Source: Paludibacteraceae bacterium
GTDB taxonomy: Bacteria; Bacteroidota; Bacteroidia; Bacteroidales; Paludibacteraceae
Reading direction: 5' to 3'
DNA length: 46,452 nucleotides
Assembly (NCBI GenBank): GCA_017630395.1
Contig: JAGBVI010000083.1
Coordinates: 1 to 46,452 of the forward strand
Of the stretch, positions 38,844 through 46,452 are shown piece by piece (position 1 is the first letter of the stretch; every line of letters begins with the position of its first letter). The notes under the pieces were generated by a model that did no database searches, had not been told where the DNA came from, and saw only the letters and a program-made list of their open reading frames with translations. The translations under genes and the position numbers were made by a program.

Positions 38844-39215
38844 TTATTTGCTTTTACGTGTTTCTCCAGATATTTTCAAAACGGGTCTTTTCCCTTGTGA
38901 ATTCGAATAAATTTTTATGGTTTTACTGAACGCTCCACTCATATTACTCTTGTAATAAACATGAACAGAGCCCGTATCACCCGGAGAAACAGGACTTTTT
39001 GTCCAAGAGGGGGTTACGCAACCACAAGAAGGAACTGCGTTATTTATTATCAAAGGAGCGTCGCCTTCATTCTTAAACACAAAAACATGTTCAGACGTTT
39101 CCCCTAAGATATTATCGGTAAAAACATACTCAACTTCGCTAAAAACGATCTTAGGTTTTGCACACACAAAAGCAACACCCACAAAAGCAAATAAAAATAG
39201 TAATACCTTTCTCAT
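38844..39215 (-). CDS. Small exported DUF1573 protein
   Basis: A 123-residue protein with a signal peptide (MRKVLLFLFAFVGVAFVCA, cleavage near residue 19) and a single Ig-like DUF1573 domain. The hallmark VPSCGCVTPSWTKSPVSPGDTG is present, with two cysteines one residue apart (about 64 and 66). The function of DUF1573 proteins is unknown; they are very common in Bacteroidota envelopes. It lies 134 nt downstream of a CcdA-like membrane protein, and a larger homolog is at 41492-42562. Confidence 0.88.
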   Translation of the reverse strand: MRKVLLFLFAFVGVAFVCAKPKIVFSEVEYVFTDNILGETSEHVFVFKNEGDAPLIINNAVPSCGCVTPSWTKSPVSPGDTGSVHVYYKSNMSGAFSKTIKIYSNSQGKRPVLKISGETRKSK

Positions 39216-39349
39216 AACACAAAAAATTTTGTTTTACATCCTTTGTCAATTTCTATAAATTATGATTTAAACCAAATCGATGGCACATTTGAATTCAATT
39301 TGCATATTGTAAAAAGAGTTTCAGAACCAACCTAACTTATAAAAATTGC

Positions 39350-40045
39350 CTACATATAGAACTCTAAGATAAACAAAATTCCTGAAATAATAAAAAAAAC
39401 AGCCAAAATTCGTCTCAACCACAATTCAAACGTTTGAAATTTACTCAATAAATGTTTGTTTGAATCCCATCCCCAAAAGAACAATAACGCCACCAAAAGA
39501 ATAGGGAGTGCAGTACCAATGGAAAAGAAAAGAGGCACCCACAACCCATTGATAGAAGTGACAGACAAAGGAATCATCATTCCAAAGTAAATCAATGCTC
39601 CATAAGGACAAAAAGCGAAAGCAAATGCTAATCCTAAAAGGAAAGGACCTACCAATTTATCTGACATAGTCCACTTTTTCATCCAAATCAAACATTTGTT
39701 TTCCAAACCATGAACATGGACAATATCCAACATCAATATACCAACCATAAGGAATAAAGGTCCTAACAATAAACCTAAAATATTTTGAATAGATTCGGAG
39801 ATAGCAATAATTTCCGAAAAGGAATAAAGCAAATAAGCAATACCCAAGTAAGCCACCATCCTACCCAACACATATATACAAGCTTTCGAAAACAACATAG
39901 AAGCAGAAACATTTCTATTAAGCATACTGGTAAGAATCGTAACATTGGAAGCAATCGTACACGGACAAGCGATCACCACAAGTCCCATAATAAAAGCACT
40001 TAACAAAGGGAAACCACCCTCTTTGAGAAACTCAAAATATTCCAT
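39350..40045 (-). CDS. CcdA/DsbD-like membrane protein (cytochrome c biogenesis type, ArsG-like)
   Basis: A 231-residue polytopic membrane protein of the DsbD/CcdA transmembrane family. Six hydrophobic segments are visible. A cysteine pair occurs in the first helix (VIACPCTIASN, about 27-29) and another cysteine in the fourth (AFAFCPYGALIYFG, about 146). In CcdA/DsbD such cysteines pass reducing power from cytoplasmic thioredoxin to the periplasm. Bacteroidota homologs have also been named ArsG-family permeases. It starts 3 nt after the stop of a thioredoxin-fold lipoprotein, so the two surely belong together. Confidence 0.8.
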   Translation of the reverse strand: MEYFEFLKEGGFPLLSAFIMGLVVIACPCTIASNVTILTSMLNRNVSASMLFSKACIYVLGRMVAYLGIAYLLYSFSEIIAISESIQNILGLLLGPLFLMVGILMLDIVHVHGLENKCLIWMKKWTMSDKLVGPFLLGLAFAFAFCPYGALIYFGMMIPLSVTSINGLWVPLFFSIGTALPILLVALLFFWGWDSNKHLLSKFQTFELWLRRILAVFFIISGILFILEFYM

Positions 40046-40048
40046 ACA

Positions 40049-41152
40049 TCAATTTTCAAGAACTTGTTTTAAGTAACGCTTCAATTTATCTATCGAAGGG
40101 TTTATTAATACAATTTTCCCCTGAGTATCAACTAATACTCCATAAGGAAGATTCAACACTCTATAATGTTTCGTTACAGGAGAAGACCAATACAAAAAAT
40201 CCGAAATAAACTCCCATTGCGGATTAACTTCCGCTAAATAATTTTTCCAATCACATTCATCAGAATCTAATGAAACAGAGACAATATCAAAGTTATAACC
40301 ACTATACTCCCTATAAAGTGATAGCAGTTGATTGTAACGCCTAACAGACGGGATGGACCACGAAGCTCCAAAATCAATAAACAGATACTTACCTTGAAAA
40401 TTTTCCAAACAAACCACCTCTTCTCTACTATTTTTCAAACAAAAAGAGGGTGCATCAGTACCAATCTCTAAATCTTTTCTCAAAAGCAATTCATCTTTTA
40501 AATACCTGACATATTGACAATCTTCAATAGAGGGATCTATCAACATAACAATTTCTTCCAATTTTTTTACATCGTAATGCGAAGATAAAAGGCATAAAAA
40601 ATAGACAGCTCCAACAGAAGAGGGATTATTTAATACAAATTGTTTTGTTATAGTAATAATTGTATCTTGATAAGACGAAAACCGTTTATTAATCTCTCTA
40701 ATTTTTTTTCTATCCTTTAAATTTTGAGCAGAGCTCAACTCTAAAATCAAGGCATTTTTATTATTTTGAATTGATTCTAGCTCGCTGCTCAGATAGTTAA
40801 AATCATCATGAGAAATAGAACCTTCCACTTTGATTTCGTCAGGTAAGAGCAGAGAACCGGACACTTCAATCTTTCCATTTTCAACAAAGATGTCAAATGG
40901 CCTTCTTGTTCCAATCCTCAGGAAACGCATTTCCGGATAATCAACACGTCCTCTAAAACGGAATTCACCTCCACGAATAAATGTACTATCAACCACCACC
41001 ATATTCCCCAATTGGTCCATTTTCATTAAATAGGCAACATTATCACTGACACTTCGAATTCTGCCATGAATTAGATATTCCTCATCACTATGACAACACA
41101 CAAGAAGCTGTGACAACAAAAAAAATATTACTATTTTAATTTCTTTGCACAT
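40049..41152 (-). CDS. TlpA/AhpC-like thioredoxin-fold lipoprotein with DUF4369-like N-terminus, active-site cysteines lost
   Basis: A 367-residue exported protein, probably a lipoprotein (hydrophobic start, then LLVCCHSDEE near residue 20; the lipobox is not ideal). Residues about 25-120 resemble the DUF4369 domain (YLIHGRIRSVSDNVAYLMKM, DSTFIRGGEFRFRGRV). Residues about 225-367 are a thioredoxin-like domain (IGTDAPSFCLKN, YLFIDFGASWSIPSVRRYN, LPYGVLVDTQGKIVL with the cis-Pro). Where active TlpA proteins have WCxxC this protein has WSIPS, so both redox cysteines are serine. It sits directly upstream of the CcdA-like gene. It could be a chaperone-like or binding subunit rather than a reductase. 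Confidence 0.82.
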   Translation of the reverse strand: MCKEIKIVIFFLLSQLLVCCHSDEEYLIHGRIRSVSDNVAYLMKMDQLGNMVVVDSTFIRGGEFRFRGRVDYPEMRFLRIGTRRPFDIFVENGKIEVSGSLLLPDEIKVEGSISHDDFNYLSSELESIQNNKNALILELSSAQNLKDRKKIREINKRFSSYQDTIITITKQFVLNNPSSVGAVYFLCLLSSHYDVKKLEEIVMLIDPSIEDCQYVRYLKDELLLRKDLEIGTDAPSFCLKNSREEVVCLENFQGKYLFIDFGASWSIPSVRRYNQLLSLYREYSGYNFDIVSVSLDSDECDWKNYLAEVNPQWEFISDFLYWSSPVTKHYRVLNLPYGVLVDTQGKIVLINPSIDKLKRYLKQVLEN

Positions 41153-41258
41153 ATCATTTTCATGAAGTAAATATCATACAACTAGATTAGAAACAAACTG
41201 ATAATAAAAGAGTTTAAAAATATCCGAACTGAATTAATGAGCCGCAAATATAAAATCG

Positions 41259-41391
41259 TAATTTATAGAAGTTGCCTAAAAATATAGAATCACCTTAGAA
41301 ATTGTTTAAATTTTATTTCGAGCATATTTAAGGTCGATTTTTAAGGTGGGTCTAAAAATTTATTTCGTGGAATTTTTGAATTTATTTCGAG
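41259..41391 (+). repeat. Dispersed intergenic repeat copy
   Basis: This copy joins the two blocks that recur between genes: AATTTATAGAAGTTGCCTAA at 41260-41279 and a TTTAAATTTTATTTCGAG block at 41305-41322. The second block matches 192-212 on the opposite strand without a mismatch, and the similarity continues at lower level for about 40 nt. Two more TTTATTTCG repeats follow at about 41360 and 41381. Confidence 0.65.
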
Positions 41392-41435
41392 TAAAAACTA
41401 TCAACTCTCACAACCACTCTCCATATAACAAGAGA

Positions 41436-41473
41436 AAGGCAGGAAAAATCTAATTTAAAATTTCTCCTGCCTT
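41436..41473 (-). terminator. Hairpin terminator of the large DUF1573 gene
   Basis: AAGGCAGGA (41436-41444) pairs with TCCTGCCTT (41465-41473), 19 nt downstream of the stop at 41492. A moderately T-rich tract follows on the minus strand. Confidence 0.65.
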
Positions 41474-41491
41474 AATATCAATCAAAACAAA

Positions 41492-42562
41492 TTACTCAAC
41501 AACACCGCTTAACTCAACAATATAAGTTGATCTATTTGGATCATTTGAGATAACTGTTAATTTTTGAGAATACTTACCAGCCTTCATTTTAGAAGCATCC
41601 ACTTTTACGCGAATATCAGCACTCTTTCCCGGTTTAATTTCTTTGCTAGGAGCAGTAATAATGAAAGAGTTTGAATCACAATTGATAGCTCTAATAATCA
41701 AATTGCTCTTACCTTCATTTTTAACAGAGAATTTAAAAGTTTTAGAAGCACCAACTTTAACATTGCCCAAAACAACTTTATTTCCAACAGTCATAACAGG
41801 AGCATTTGCTTTCTCCTCAGCACTCATTTTAGAGAAGTTTTCAGCAATATTACCAAATACATTAATTTGATTTTGCTCTCCAACTTTTCCATTTACAGCT
41901 ACTTTAAAATTCTTCTTAAATGCACCCCAAACGCCAGAATCTTGTGTTTTAACAGAAACAGTAACAATACCTTTCTCGTTAGGTTTCAAAATTTCAGGTT
42001 CACATTTAACAGATAAAAATCCTGGAACATCTTGGAAAGAAACCTTAATATCTTCCTTAGAATTATTTATAACATCAACACGCTGATCTTTTACACCAGG
42101 AACAAAAACAGTATTAAAATACAAGTTTTGTTTCATAAAGCGCAAACCTTGCATATCAAATGGGTATTTATCCTCAACTTTTTGAGCTTTAGGAATAACA
42201 TCTCCCTTAATAGACAAACGTTTTTCACCTGCATTAGATGTAACCGTAATTGTCTTAGTAAATGCACCGGGACGACCAGATGCATTATAGGTAACATCAA
42301 TGGTTCCTGTTTCACCTGGTTTAACAGGAGTTTTCGTCCAATTTGGAGTAGTACATCCACAAGATGCTCTAACTTTTTGCAAAATCAAATCTGCATCACC
42401 GGTGTTTTTGAATTTAAACTGACATGTTACTTTACCATTCTCCTCAGGGAAGGTTCCGTAGTCATGAACAATTTCATCAAACTCAATCGCAGGTTTCCCT
42501 TGCGCATTGGCTATCGCTAAACAAGCAAATAGCGCAACAATTGAAATCAATAATTTTTTCAT
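41492..42562 (-). CDS. Exported multi-domain DUF1573 protein
   Basis: A 356-residue exported protein with signal peptide MKKLLISIVALFACLAIANA (about 20 residues). Three Ig-like modules of about 100 residues follow. The first is DUF1573 with the hallmark RASCGCTTPNWTKTPVKPGETG. The second has QDVPGFLSVKCEPEILKPNEKG, and the third, KNEGKSNLIIRAINCDSNSF, ends in SNDPNRSTYIVELSGVVE, an ASPM-SPD-2-Hydin-like repeat. The function is unknown; such proteins are abundant in Bacteroidota envelopes. A TAnnTTTG element lies about 52 nt upstream. Confidence 0.88.
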   Translation of the reverse strand: MKKLLISIVALFACLAIANAQGKPAIEFDEIVHDYGTFPEENGKVTCQFKFKNTGDADLILQKVRASCGCTTPNWTKTPVKPGETGTIDVTYNASGRPGAFTKTITVTSNAGEKRLSIKGDVIPKAQKVEDKYPFDMQGLRFMKQNLYFNTVFVPGVKDQRVDVINNSKEDIKVSFQDVPGFLSVKCEPEILKPNEKGIVTVSVKTQDSGVWGAFKKNFKVAVNGKVGEQNQINVFGNIAENFSKMSAEEKANAPVMTVGNKVVLGNVKVGASKTFKFSVKNEGKSNLIIRAINCDSNSFIITAPSKEIKPGKSADIRVKVDASKMKAGKYSQKLTVISNDPNRSTYIVELSGVVE

Positions 42563-42613
42563 ATCTTTAACTAACTTAATAAACTTTTACAATATTATTA
42601 TACAATCCGATTG

Positions 42614-42621
42614 CAAAGTTA
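42614..42621 (-). promoter_or_regulatory. Candidate -7 element of the large DUF1573 gene
   Basis: CAAAGTTA on the + strand reads TAACTTTG on the minus strand, matching TAnnTTTG, 52 nt upstream of the start at 42562. Confidence 0.45.
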
Positions 42622-42735
42622 TAAAAAAAACAAAGAGAAAACATTTTCTTTTTAAAATAAAACTTAACAAATCTAAAATTAATAAATAATTGACGTTTTA
42701 AAGGGCAATAAAAAGGAGGTACATAGTTTTTTTTA

Positions 42736-42743
42736 TATCTTTG
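42736..42743 (+). promoter_or_regulatory. Candidate -7 element of the M23 peptidase gene
   Basis: TATCTTTG followed by C matches the -7 consensus and lies 19 nt upstream of the ATG at 42763. No clear -33 TTTG is present at 20 bp. Confidence 0.55.
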
Positions 42744-42762
42744 CAAAAGAATCACCATCATC

Positions 42763-44469
42763 ATGAAAAGGATATTTTTTTACATAATTTTAATCTCTTT
42801 TGTTTTTCAAATAAGAGCTCAAATGAGCAATTGGAGTGTCTATTCACCCGTTGGTGAGGCTACAACACTGAGTGGTAGTTTTGCAGAAATGAGAAGAAAT
42901 CATTTCCATGGTGGATTGGATTTCCGAACAGAGGGTCAAGAAAATAAACCCATTTACGCCATTGATGATGGGTTTGTCTCCTTCATTTCCATATCAAGAA
43001 CCGGTTACGGGAAAGTTGCGTTTATCACTCATCCCAACGGATACACCTCTGTATATGCCCATTTAAATGGATTTGTACCGAAATTGGATTCTATTATCAA
43101 ATCCAAACAATACAGTGAGAAAAAATTTGAAATCGACCTCTCCTTAGATTCTTCGAAATTCCAAGTGAAAAAGGGAGAGCAATTTGCTATTTCAGGAAAT
43201 ACCGGTGCTTCCGGCGGACCTCATCTCCATTTCGAAATACGAAAAACGGATGGCTACATACTGGAAAACCCATTAGAGCTAAACAAAGATTTTCAATTCA
43301 ATGACAGTCGGAAACCTCGCATCATGGGTATAAAACTATATGCAATGAAGAATGGTCATATCAATGATAAAGAGGAAAAAAAATGTAGAGTTATTGTAAC
43401 CAAAGATAGGACTAGAAAAGTACAAACCGGAGGACCTATCTACGTTTGGGGTGAAGTTGGGCTTTCTGTTAAAGCTAATGACTATATGGATGGGACATCT
43501 TTTGTCTACTCTCCCCGAGTACTAAGAGCATACGTTGACAATCAACTCATATCTGATATTTGTATTGACAATATTAAGTATGCAGACACACGCGCTCTGA
43601 ATAGTTTTATCGACTATAAACAATGGTCCAATACCGGCGAGTTTTTCATGAAATCTTTTAAAGACAAAAATTCACCTCTTCACAATCTTTATAACCCTGA
43701 ATTTAAAGGAACCTACTTCTTTAATGAAGAACGTGATTACACCATCCGTTACGAGGTTGTTGATGATTTCGGCAATACGGATGATATCAGTTTTGTGGTT
43801 ACCGGAAAGAAATCAACTCTCGCACAACAAGACACCATTGAAGAGTCTCAACTCATAAAATGTGGCGAGGGGGTGTTTTTTGACAAAGGAACATTTGGTA
43901 TGCATTTCCCTCCGAATGCACTTTATACCGACGTAGAACATAAATTTCGCTGTGACACATCATCAAGGTTCTGCTCACCAATTTACTCAATTGGAGACGC
44001 ACAAACACCTTTGCACACCATGAGTGATGTTTCAATAAAAATAGAGCACGACACACTCCCCGATCCTGACAAATATTACATAACAAAGGTAAATGAAAAT
44101 AATCTTCCAACCTACGCTGTTGGAGGGAAATACATCAATGGAGTGATGGTTGGAAAAACCAATACTTTCGGTCGTTTTGCCGTAGCAATTGATAAAACAC
44201 CCCCTTCCATAGCTCCTATTCATACGAACAAATTGAGAAATATCCCCTATATCCGTTTGAAAATATATGACGGGCAATCCGGAATTGATTCGTATGATGC
44301 TTACATAGATGGCAAATGGGTATTATTTGAGTATGATGCAAAAACTCGCAACCTCACCTATTGGATAGACAACAGAGAAATCGAGCAAAATAAAACACAT
44401 CTTTTTGAACTAATTGTAAAAGATCGTTGTGGTAACGTTGCAAAATTTACCAAAAATATTTACTATTGA
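42763..44469 (+). CDS. M23-family zinc metallopeptidase (LytM-like), exported
   Basis: A 568-residue exported protein with a signal peptide of about 19 residues (ending IRAQ). The M23 domain covers roughly residues 25-175. Zinc ligands lie in NHFHGGLDF (HxxxD), and HLHFE (GASGGPHLHFEIR) carries the catalytic and third-ligand histidines. The HPNGYTSVYAHLNGF segment lies between. Residues about 190-568 form a long C-terminal region of beta-rich, Ig-like character (KPRIMGIKLYAM, YTIRYEVVDDFGNTDDISFVVTG, LFELIVKDRCGNVAKF) with no domain I can name. It probably cleaves peptidoglycan peptides or helps control a partner. The next gene starts 17 nt after the stop. Confidence 0.9.
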   Translation: MKRIFFYIILISFVFQIRAQMSNWSVYSPVGEATTLSGSFAEMRRNHFHGGLDFRTEGQENKPIYAIDDGFVSFISISRTGYGKVAFITHPNGYTSVYAHLNGFVPKLDSIIKSKQYSEKKFEIDLSLDSSKFQVKKGEQFAISGNTGASGGPHLHFEIRKTDGYILENPLELNKDFQFNDSRKPRIMGIKLYAMKNGHINDKEEKKCRVIVTKDRTRKVQTGGPIYVWGEVGLSVKANDYMDGTSFVYSPRVLRAYVDNQLISDICIDNIKYADTRALNSFIDYKQWSNTGEFFMKSFKDKNSPLHNLYNPEFKGTYFFNEERDYTIRYEVVDDFGNTDDISFVVTGKKSTLAQQDTIEESQLIKCGEGVFFDKGTFGMHFPPNALYTDVEHKFRCDTSSRFCSPIYSIGDAQTPLHTMSDVSIKIEHDTLPDPDKYYITKVNENNLPTYAVGGKYINGVMVGKTNTFGRFAVAIDKTPPSIAPIHTNKLRNIPYIRLKIYDGQSGIDSYDAYIDGKWVLFEYDAKTRNLTYWIDNREIEQNKTHLFELIVKDRCGNVAKFTKNIYY

Positions 44470-44485
44470 TAATAATTTAAGCGTC

Positions 44486-46135
44486 ATGAAAAAAAGCTAT
44501 ATCCATAAAATCTCTCTTTTTATAATTGGAATATTATCCCTTCAGTTCGTTTACGGAGGAACAAATATATTGGTTGGGAAAGATGCCTCTGAAGATGGTT
44601 CAACCTTCTGCACCTACTCGGCAGACTCCTATTACCTTTATGGAGAGCTATCCTTCTATCCCAACGCAGACTACTCCAAATACACCATGATGGACATCTA
44701 TGGTTGGGACACACACAAGTACCAAGGTAAAATCGAGCAAGTTGCCAATACCTATGCAGTATTAGGTAATATTAATGAATATCAAGTTTGTATAACAGAA
44801 TCGACCTTTGGCGGACGAAAAGAGTTGATTGATACCACTGGAATACTTGATTATGGTAATTTAATCTACATCACACTACAACGCGCCAAAACCGCTCAGG
44901 AAGCGATACAAGTCATGAGCGACCTCGTAAATCGCTATGGTTATTGCAGTTCCGGCGAGACCTTTTCCATCGCAGACCCCAATGAAGTTTGGATTATGGA
45001 GATGATTGGCAAAGGTCCGGATGTCAAAGGTGCGGTGTGGGTTGCATTGCGCGTACCTGACGATTGTGTCAGTGCACATGCTAATCACTCTCGAATCACA
45101 ACCTTCCCATTAAATGACAGAGCCAATTGCCGTTATTCCAAAGATGTGATTTCATTTGCTAAAGAGATGGGCTATTTTGACGGAAGAAACAAAGAATTTA
45201 ACTTTTCAGAAGTCTATGATCCCGTCTCATTCAATGCTCGAAGATTTTGCGAATCAAGAGTTTGGAGTATTTTCCGCAAATTAGATCCTACAACAGAAAA
45301 ATACATAGATTATATATTAGGAAAAAGCAACGAACGACTGCCTCTTTGGATAAAACCACAACAAAAGGTTTCATTATTAGAATTAAAAAATTTGATGAGG
45401 GACCATTTTGAAAACACTCCGCTTGCGCTCAACAATGACGTTGGAGCAGAACCATTTGGGGCTGAGTTTCGCTACGAACCCCGATTTTGGGAGATGAACG
45501 GAAAAACCTATTTCAATGAGACACCTACAGCCAGTCCGAAGAATGCCTTCTCATTTATTGCTCAAATGAGGAACTGGCTCCCAAATAAAATCGGAGGTGT
45601 ATTATGGTTTGGAGTGGATGATGCCACTTTTACCGTGTATATCCCGATTTATTGTGGCACAAATTCTGTACCCACATGTTTTAGTGTTGGAACCGGCAGT
45701 TTGCTAAAATTCTCTTGGGAGTCTGCTTACTGGGTATTTAACTGGGTATCCAACTTGGCTTACGGAAAATATAAATACATGGCAGAAGATATCAAAAAAG
45801 TGCAAAGTGACTTTGAGCAAAAATTGGAAGATAACTTAGAGGTTGTTGAAGTAGCTGCCCAGTCGCTATACAAAAAATCCCCTGAATATGCGACGCGATT
45901 CTTAACAGAATATTCTGAAAACCAAGCCAATATAATGATGAGAGAGTGGAAAGCCTTAGGTGAATTTTTGATGGTAAAATATACTGATGGAAATATAAAG
46001 CAAGAAAGAAACGGCAAATTTATAGACAATGGTTGGGGTATTCCTGAAAATATACAAACACCGGGATACTCTGAAGAATATTACAAACGAATAATAGAAA
46101 CAACCGGAGATAAATATGTTGTACCAGGAAAGTGA
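44486..46135 (+). CDS. C69-family dipeptidase-like protein, exported, nucleophile position Gly
   Basis: About 549 residues from the ATG at 44486 (MKKSYIHKISLFIIGILSLQ); a start at 44429 would overlap the M23 gene and destroy the signal peptide. The protein has the typical body of Bacteroidota C69 peptidases: ASEDGSTF, YTMMDIYGWDTHKYQGKI, TESTFGGRKEL, MEMIGKGPDVKGAVWVA, CVSAHANHSRITTFP and TASPKNAFSFIAQMRNWLP. Active members begin, after signal removal, with a catalytic Cys in CT(N)xxVG; here the same place reads GGTNILVG (residues about 23-30). The nucleophile is therefore apparently Gly, and activity is doubtful. It probably forms an operon with the upstream M23 gene. Confidence 0.88.
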   Translation: MKKSYIHKISLFIIGILSLQFVYGGTNILVGKDASEDGSTFCTYSADSYYLYGELSFYPNADYSKYTMMDIYGWDTHKYQGKIEQVANTYAVLGNINEYQVCITESTFGGRKELIDTTGILDYGNLIYITLQRAKTAQEAIQVMSDLVNRYGYCSSGETFSIADPNEVWIMEMIGKGPDVKGAVWVALRVPDDCVSAHANHSRITTFPLNDRANCRYSKDVISFAKEMGYFDGRNKEFNFSEVYDPVSFNARRFCESRVWSIFRKLDPTTEKYIDYILGKSNERLPLWIKPQQKVSLLELKNLMRDHFENTPLALNNDVGAEPFGAEFRYEPRFWEMNGKTYFNETPTASPKNAFSFIAQMRNWLPNKIGGVLWFGVDDATFTVYIPIYCGTNSVPTCFSVGTGSLLKFSWESAYWVFNWVSNLAYGKYKYMAEDIKKVQSDFEQKLEDNLEVVEVAAQSLYKKSPEYATRFLTEYSENQANIMMREWKALGEFLMVKYTDGNIKQERNGKFIDNGWGIPENIQTPGYSEEYYKRIIETTGDKYVVPGK

Positions 46136-46319
46136 CAAAGCCAAAGAAAAATGAATTCAAGGCAACTTCTGTAAATTACTATTTTCTATTTAGGGCTGAT
46201 AAATTCAGTTTTGGAAGCTTTAGAATTAATTTTAATAGTAAAAACAGGCTCAAAGTTCCTCAAAGTTGACGAAACAGAAAGAGTAAAACTCAAAAACAAT
46301 TAATAATAAAATTTGGCGT

Positions 46320-46401
46320 ATAGGTCATTTTGCAGGCTATAAACAAGTATGTATTGTTCAATAGGTCAAATTGCAGGCTGAAATTGAGGCATGTAATTTG
46401 T
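46320..46401 (+). repeat. Two imperfect 41-nt tandem repeat units
   Basis: ATAGGTCATTTTGCAGGCT begins at 46320 and ATAGGTCAAATTGCAGGCT at 46361, giving a 41-nt period. Similarity continues weakly to the ATGTA of each unit (46349 and 46391). Only two units are visible. Confidence 0.6.
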
Positions 46402-46428
46402 CTATATCAACAGATGCTATTACCTTTG
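46397..46428 (+). promoter_or_regulatory. Strong promoter reading out of the window
   Basis: A -33 TTTG (46397-46400) and a -7 TACCTTTG followed by C (46421-46428) are separated by exactly 20 bp. Transcription would start near 46435. The last bases (GCGGA at 46448-46452) resemble the 5' end of some tRNAs, and promoters of this strength often precede stable RNA genes. The gene itself lies outside the window. Confidence 0.7.
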
Positions 46429-46452
46429 CTCCGCAGTCTGAAGCATAGCGGA

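Larger units (their letters stand above)
41153..41491. other. Intergenic region between the TlpA-like and DUF1573 genes
   Basis: No gene seen. It carries a full copy of the recurrent motif (41259-41280). It also has a 21-nt block (41302-41322) identical to the reverse complement of 192-212, further TTTATTTCG copies (41359-41391) and the terminator of the DUF1573 gene (41436-41473). Confidence 0.7.
46136..46452. other. Right-edge intergenic region
   Basis: No gene seen. It contains a reverse-strand copy of the recurrent motif (46156-46180) and a dispersed-repeat segment (46231-46302, reverse strand) matching 30371-30440. A 41-nt imperfect tandem repeat (46320-46401) and a strong rightward promoter (46397-46428) complete it. 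Confidence 0.65.

Noticed and set aside
42032-42520. 162-codon open frame antisense to the large DUF1573 gene
   Set aside because: It lies fully within a well-supported gene on the other strand, has many Asn/Thr/Ile/Cys codons of shadow type and no recognisable domain.

Overview
The window is a stretch of AT-rich chromosome from a member of the Bacteroidota, most likely the Bacteroidales. This rests on several features: -7 promoter elements of the type TAnnTTTG (often followed by C); a glycoside hydrolase with a C-terminal type IX secretion (T9SS) sorting domain; DUF1573 proteins; a DUF4369/TlpA-like lipoprotein; a Bacteroidota-sized SecA; and a thiamine operon in the order thiS-thiE-thiG-thiC-thiH-thiF-(tenI-thiD). 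The species cannot be named from the sequence. No tRNA, rRNA, CRISPR array, transposase or phage gene was found.

Layout. 1-447 is repeat-bearing intergenic DNA. 448-1713 (+) is a DUF4015 glycosidase-like lipoprotein. 1714-8650 (-) is a phosphate module: two tandem PiT transporters with PhoU-like tails, then a PhoB-like regulator and a PhoR-like kinase. Both pit leaders carry 11-bp-spaced TTACAA repeats that look like Pho boxes. 8990-9238 (+) is a TSCPD protein. 9265-15752 (-) is the complete thiamine operon behind a TPP riboswitch. 16024-18956 (-) holds pyrK, pyrD, a small membrane-anchored protein and a HAD phosphatase. 19083-20832 (+) is dnaX, split in two frames at an 11-A run. 21065-27788 (-) is secA-lgt-nagB-phosphohexomutase, which looks like one operon. 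28048-29752 (+) is a small ORF and a WcaJ-type sugar transferase.

29753-31846 is mostly non-coding, with one 61-codon ORF, a possible small RNA, repeats and a purine-rich tract that may be decayed coding DNA. 31847-33856 (-) is a secreted GH5 endoglucanase with its own promoter and terminator. 34319-37576 (-) holds a cytidylate-kinase-like protein, a MATE transporter and MurB. 37663-38775 (+) is a glycosyltransferase. 38844-42562 (-) is an envelope redox/DUF1573 cluster: a small DUF1573 protein, a CcdA-like membrane protein, a thioredoxin-fold lipoprotein lacking its cysteines, and a large DUF1573 protein. 42763-46135 (+) is an M23 peptidase and a C69-type dipeptidase whose nucleophile position reads Gly. 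The right edge has a 41-nt tandem repeat and a strong promoter that points out of the window, possibly to a stable RNA.

The points most worth a second look are the dnaX homopolymer frameshift, the paired Pho-box-like arrays next to a PhoB/PhoR pair, and a short intergenic motif (core AATTTATAGAAGTTGCCTAA) recurring about ten times between genes. The pit paralogs with near-identical 3' ends and the two enzymes that seem to have lost catalytic cysteines are also of interest. No wholly new multi-gene system could be demonstrated.
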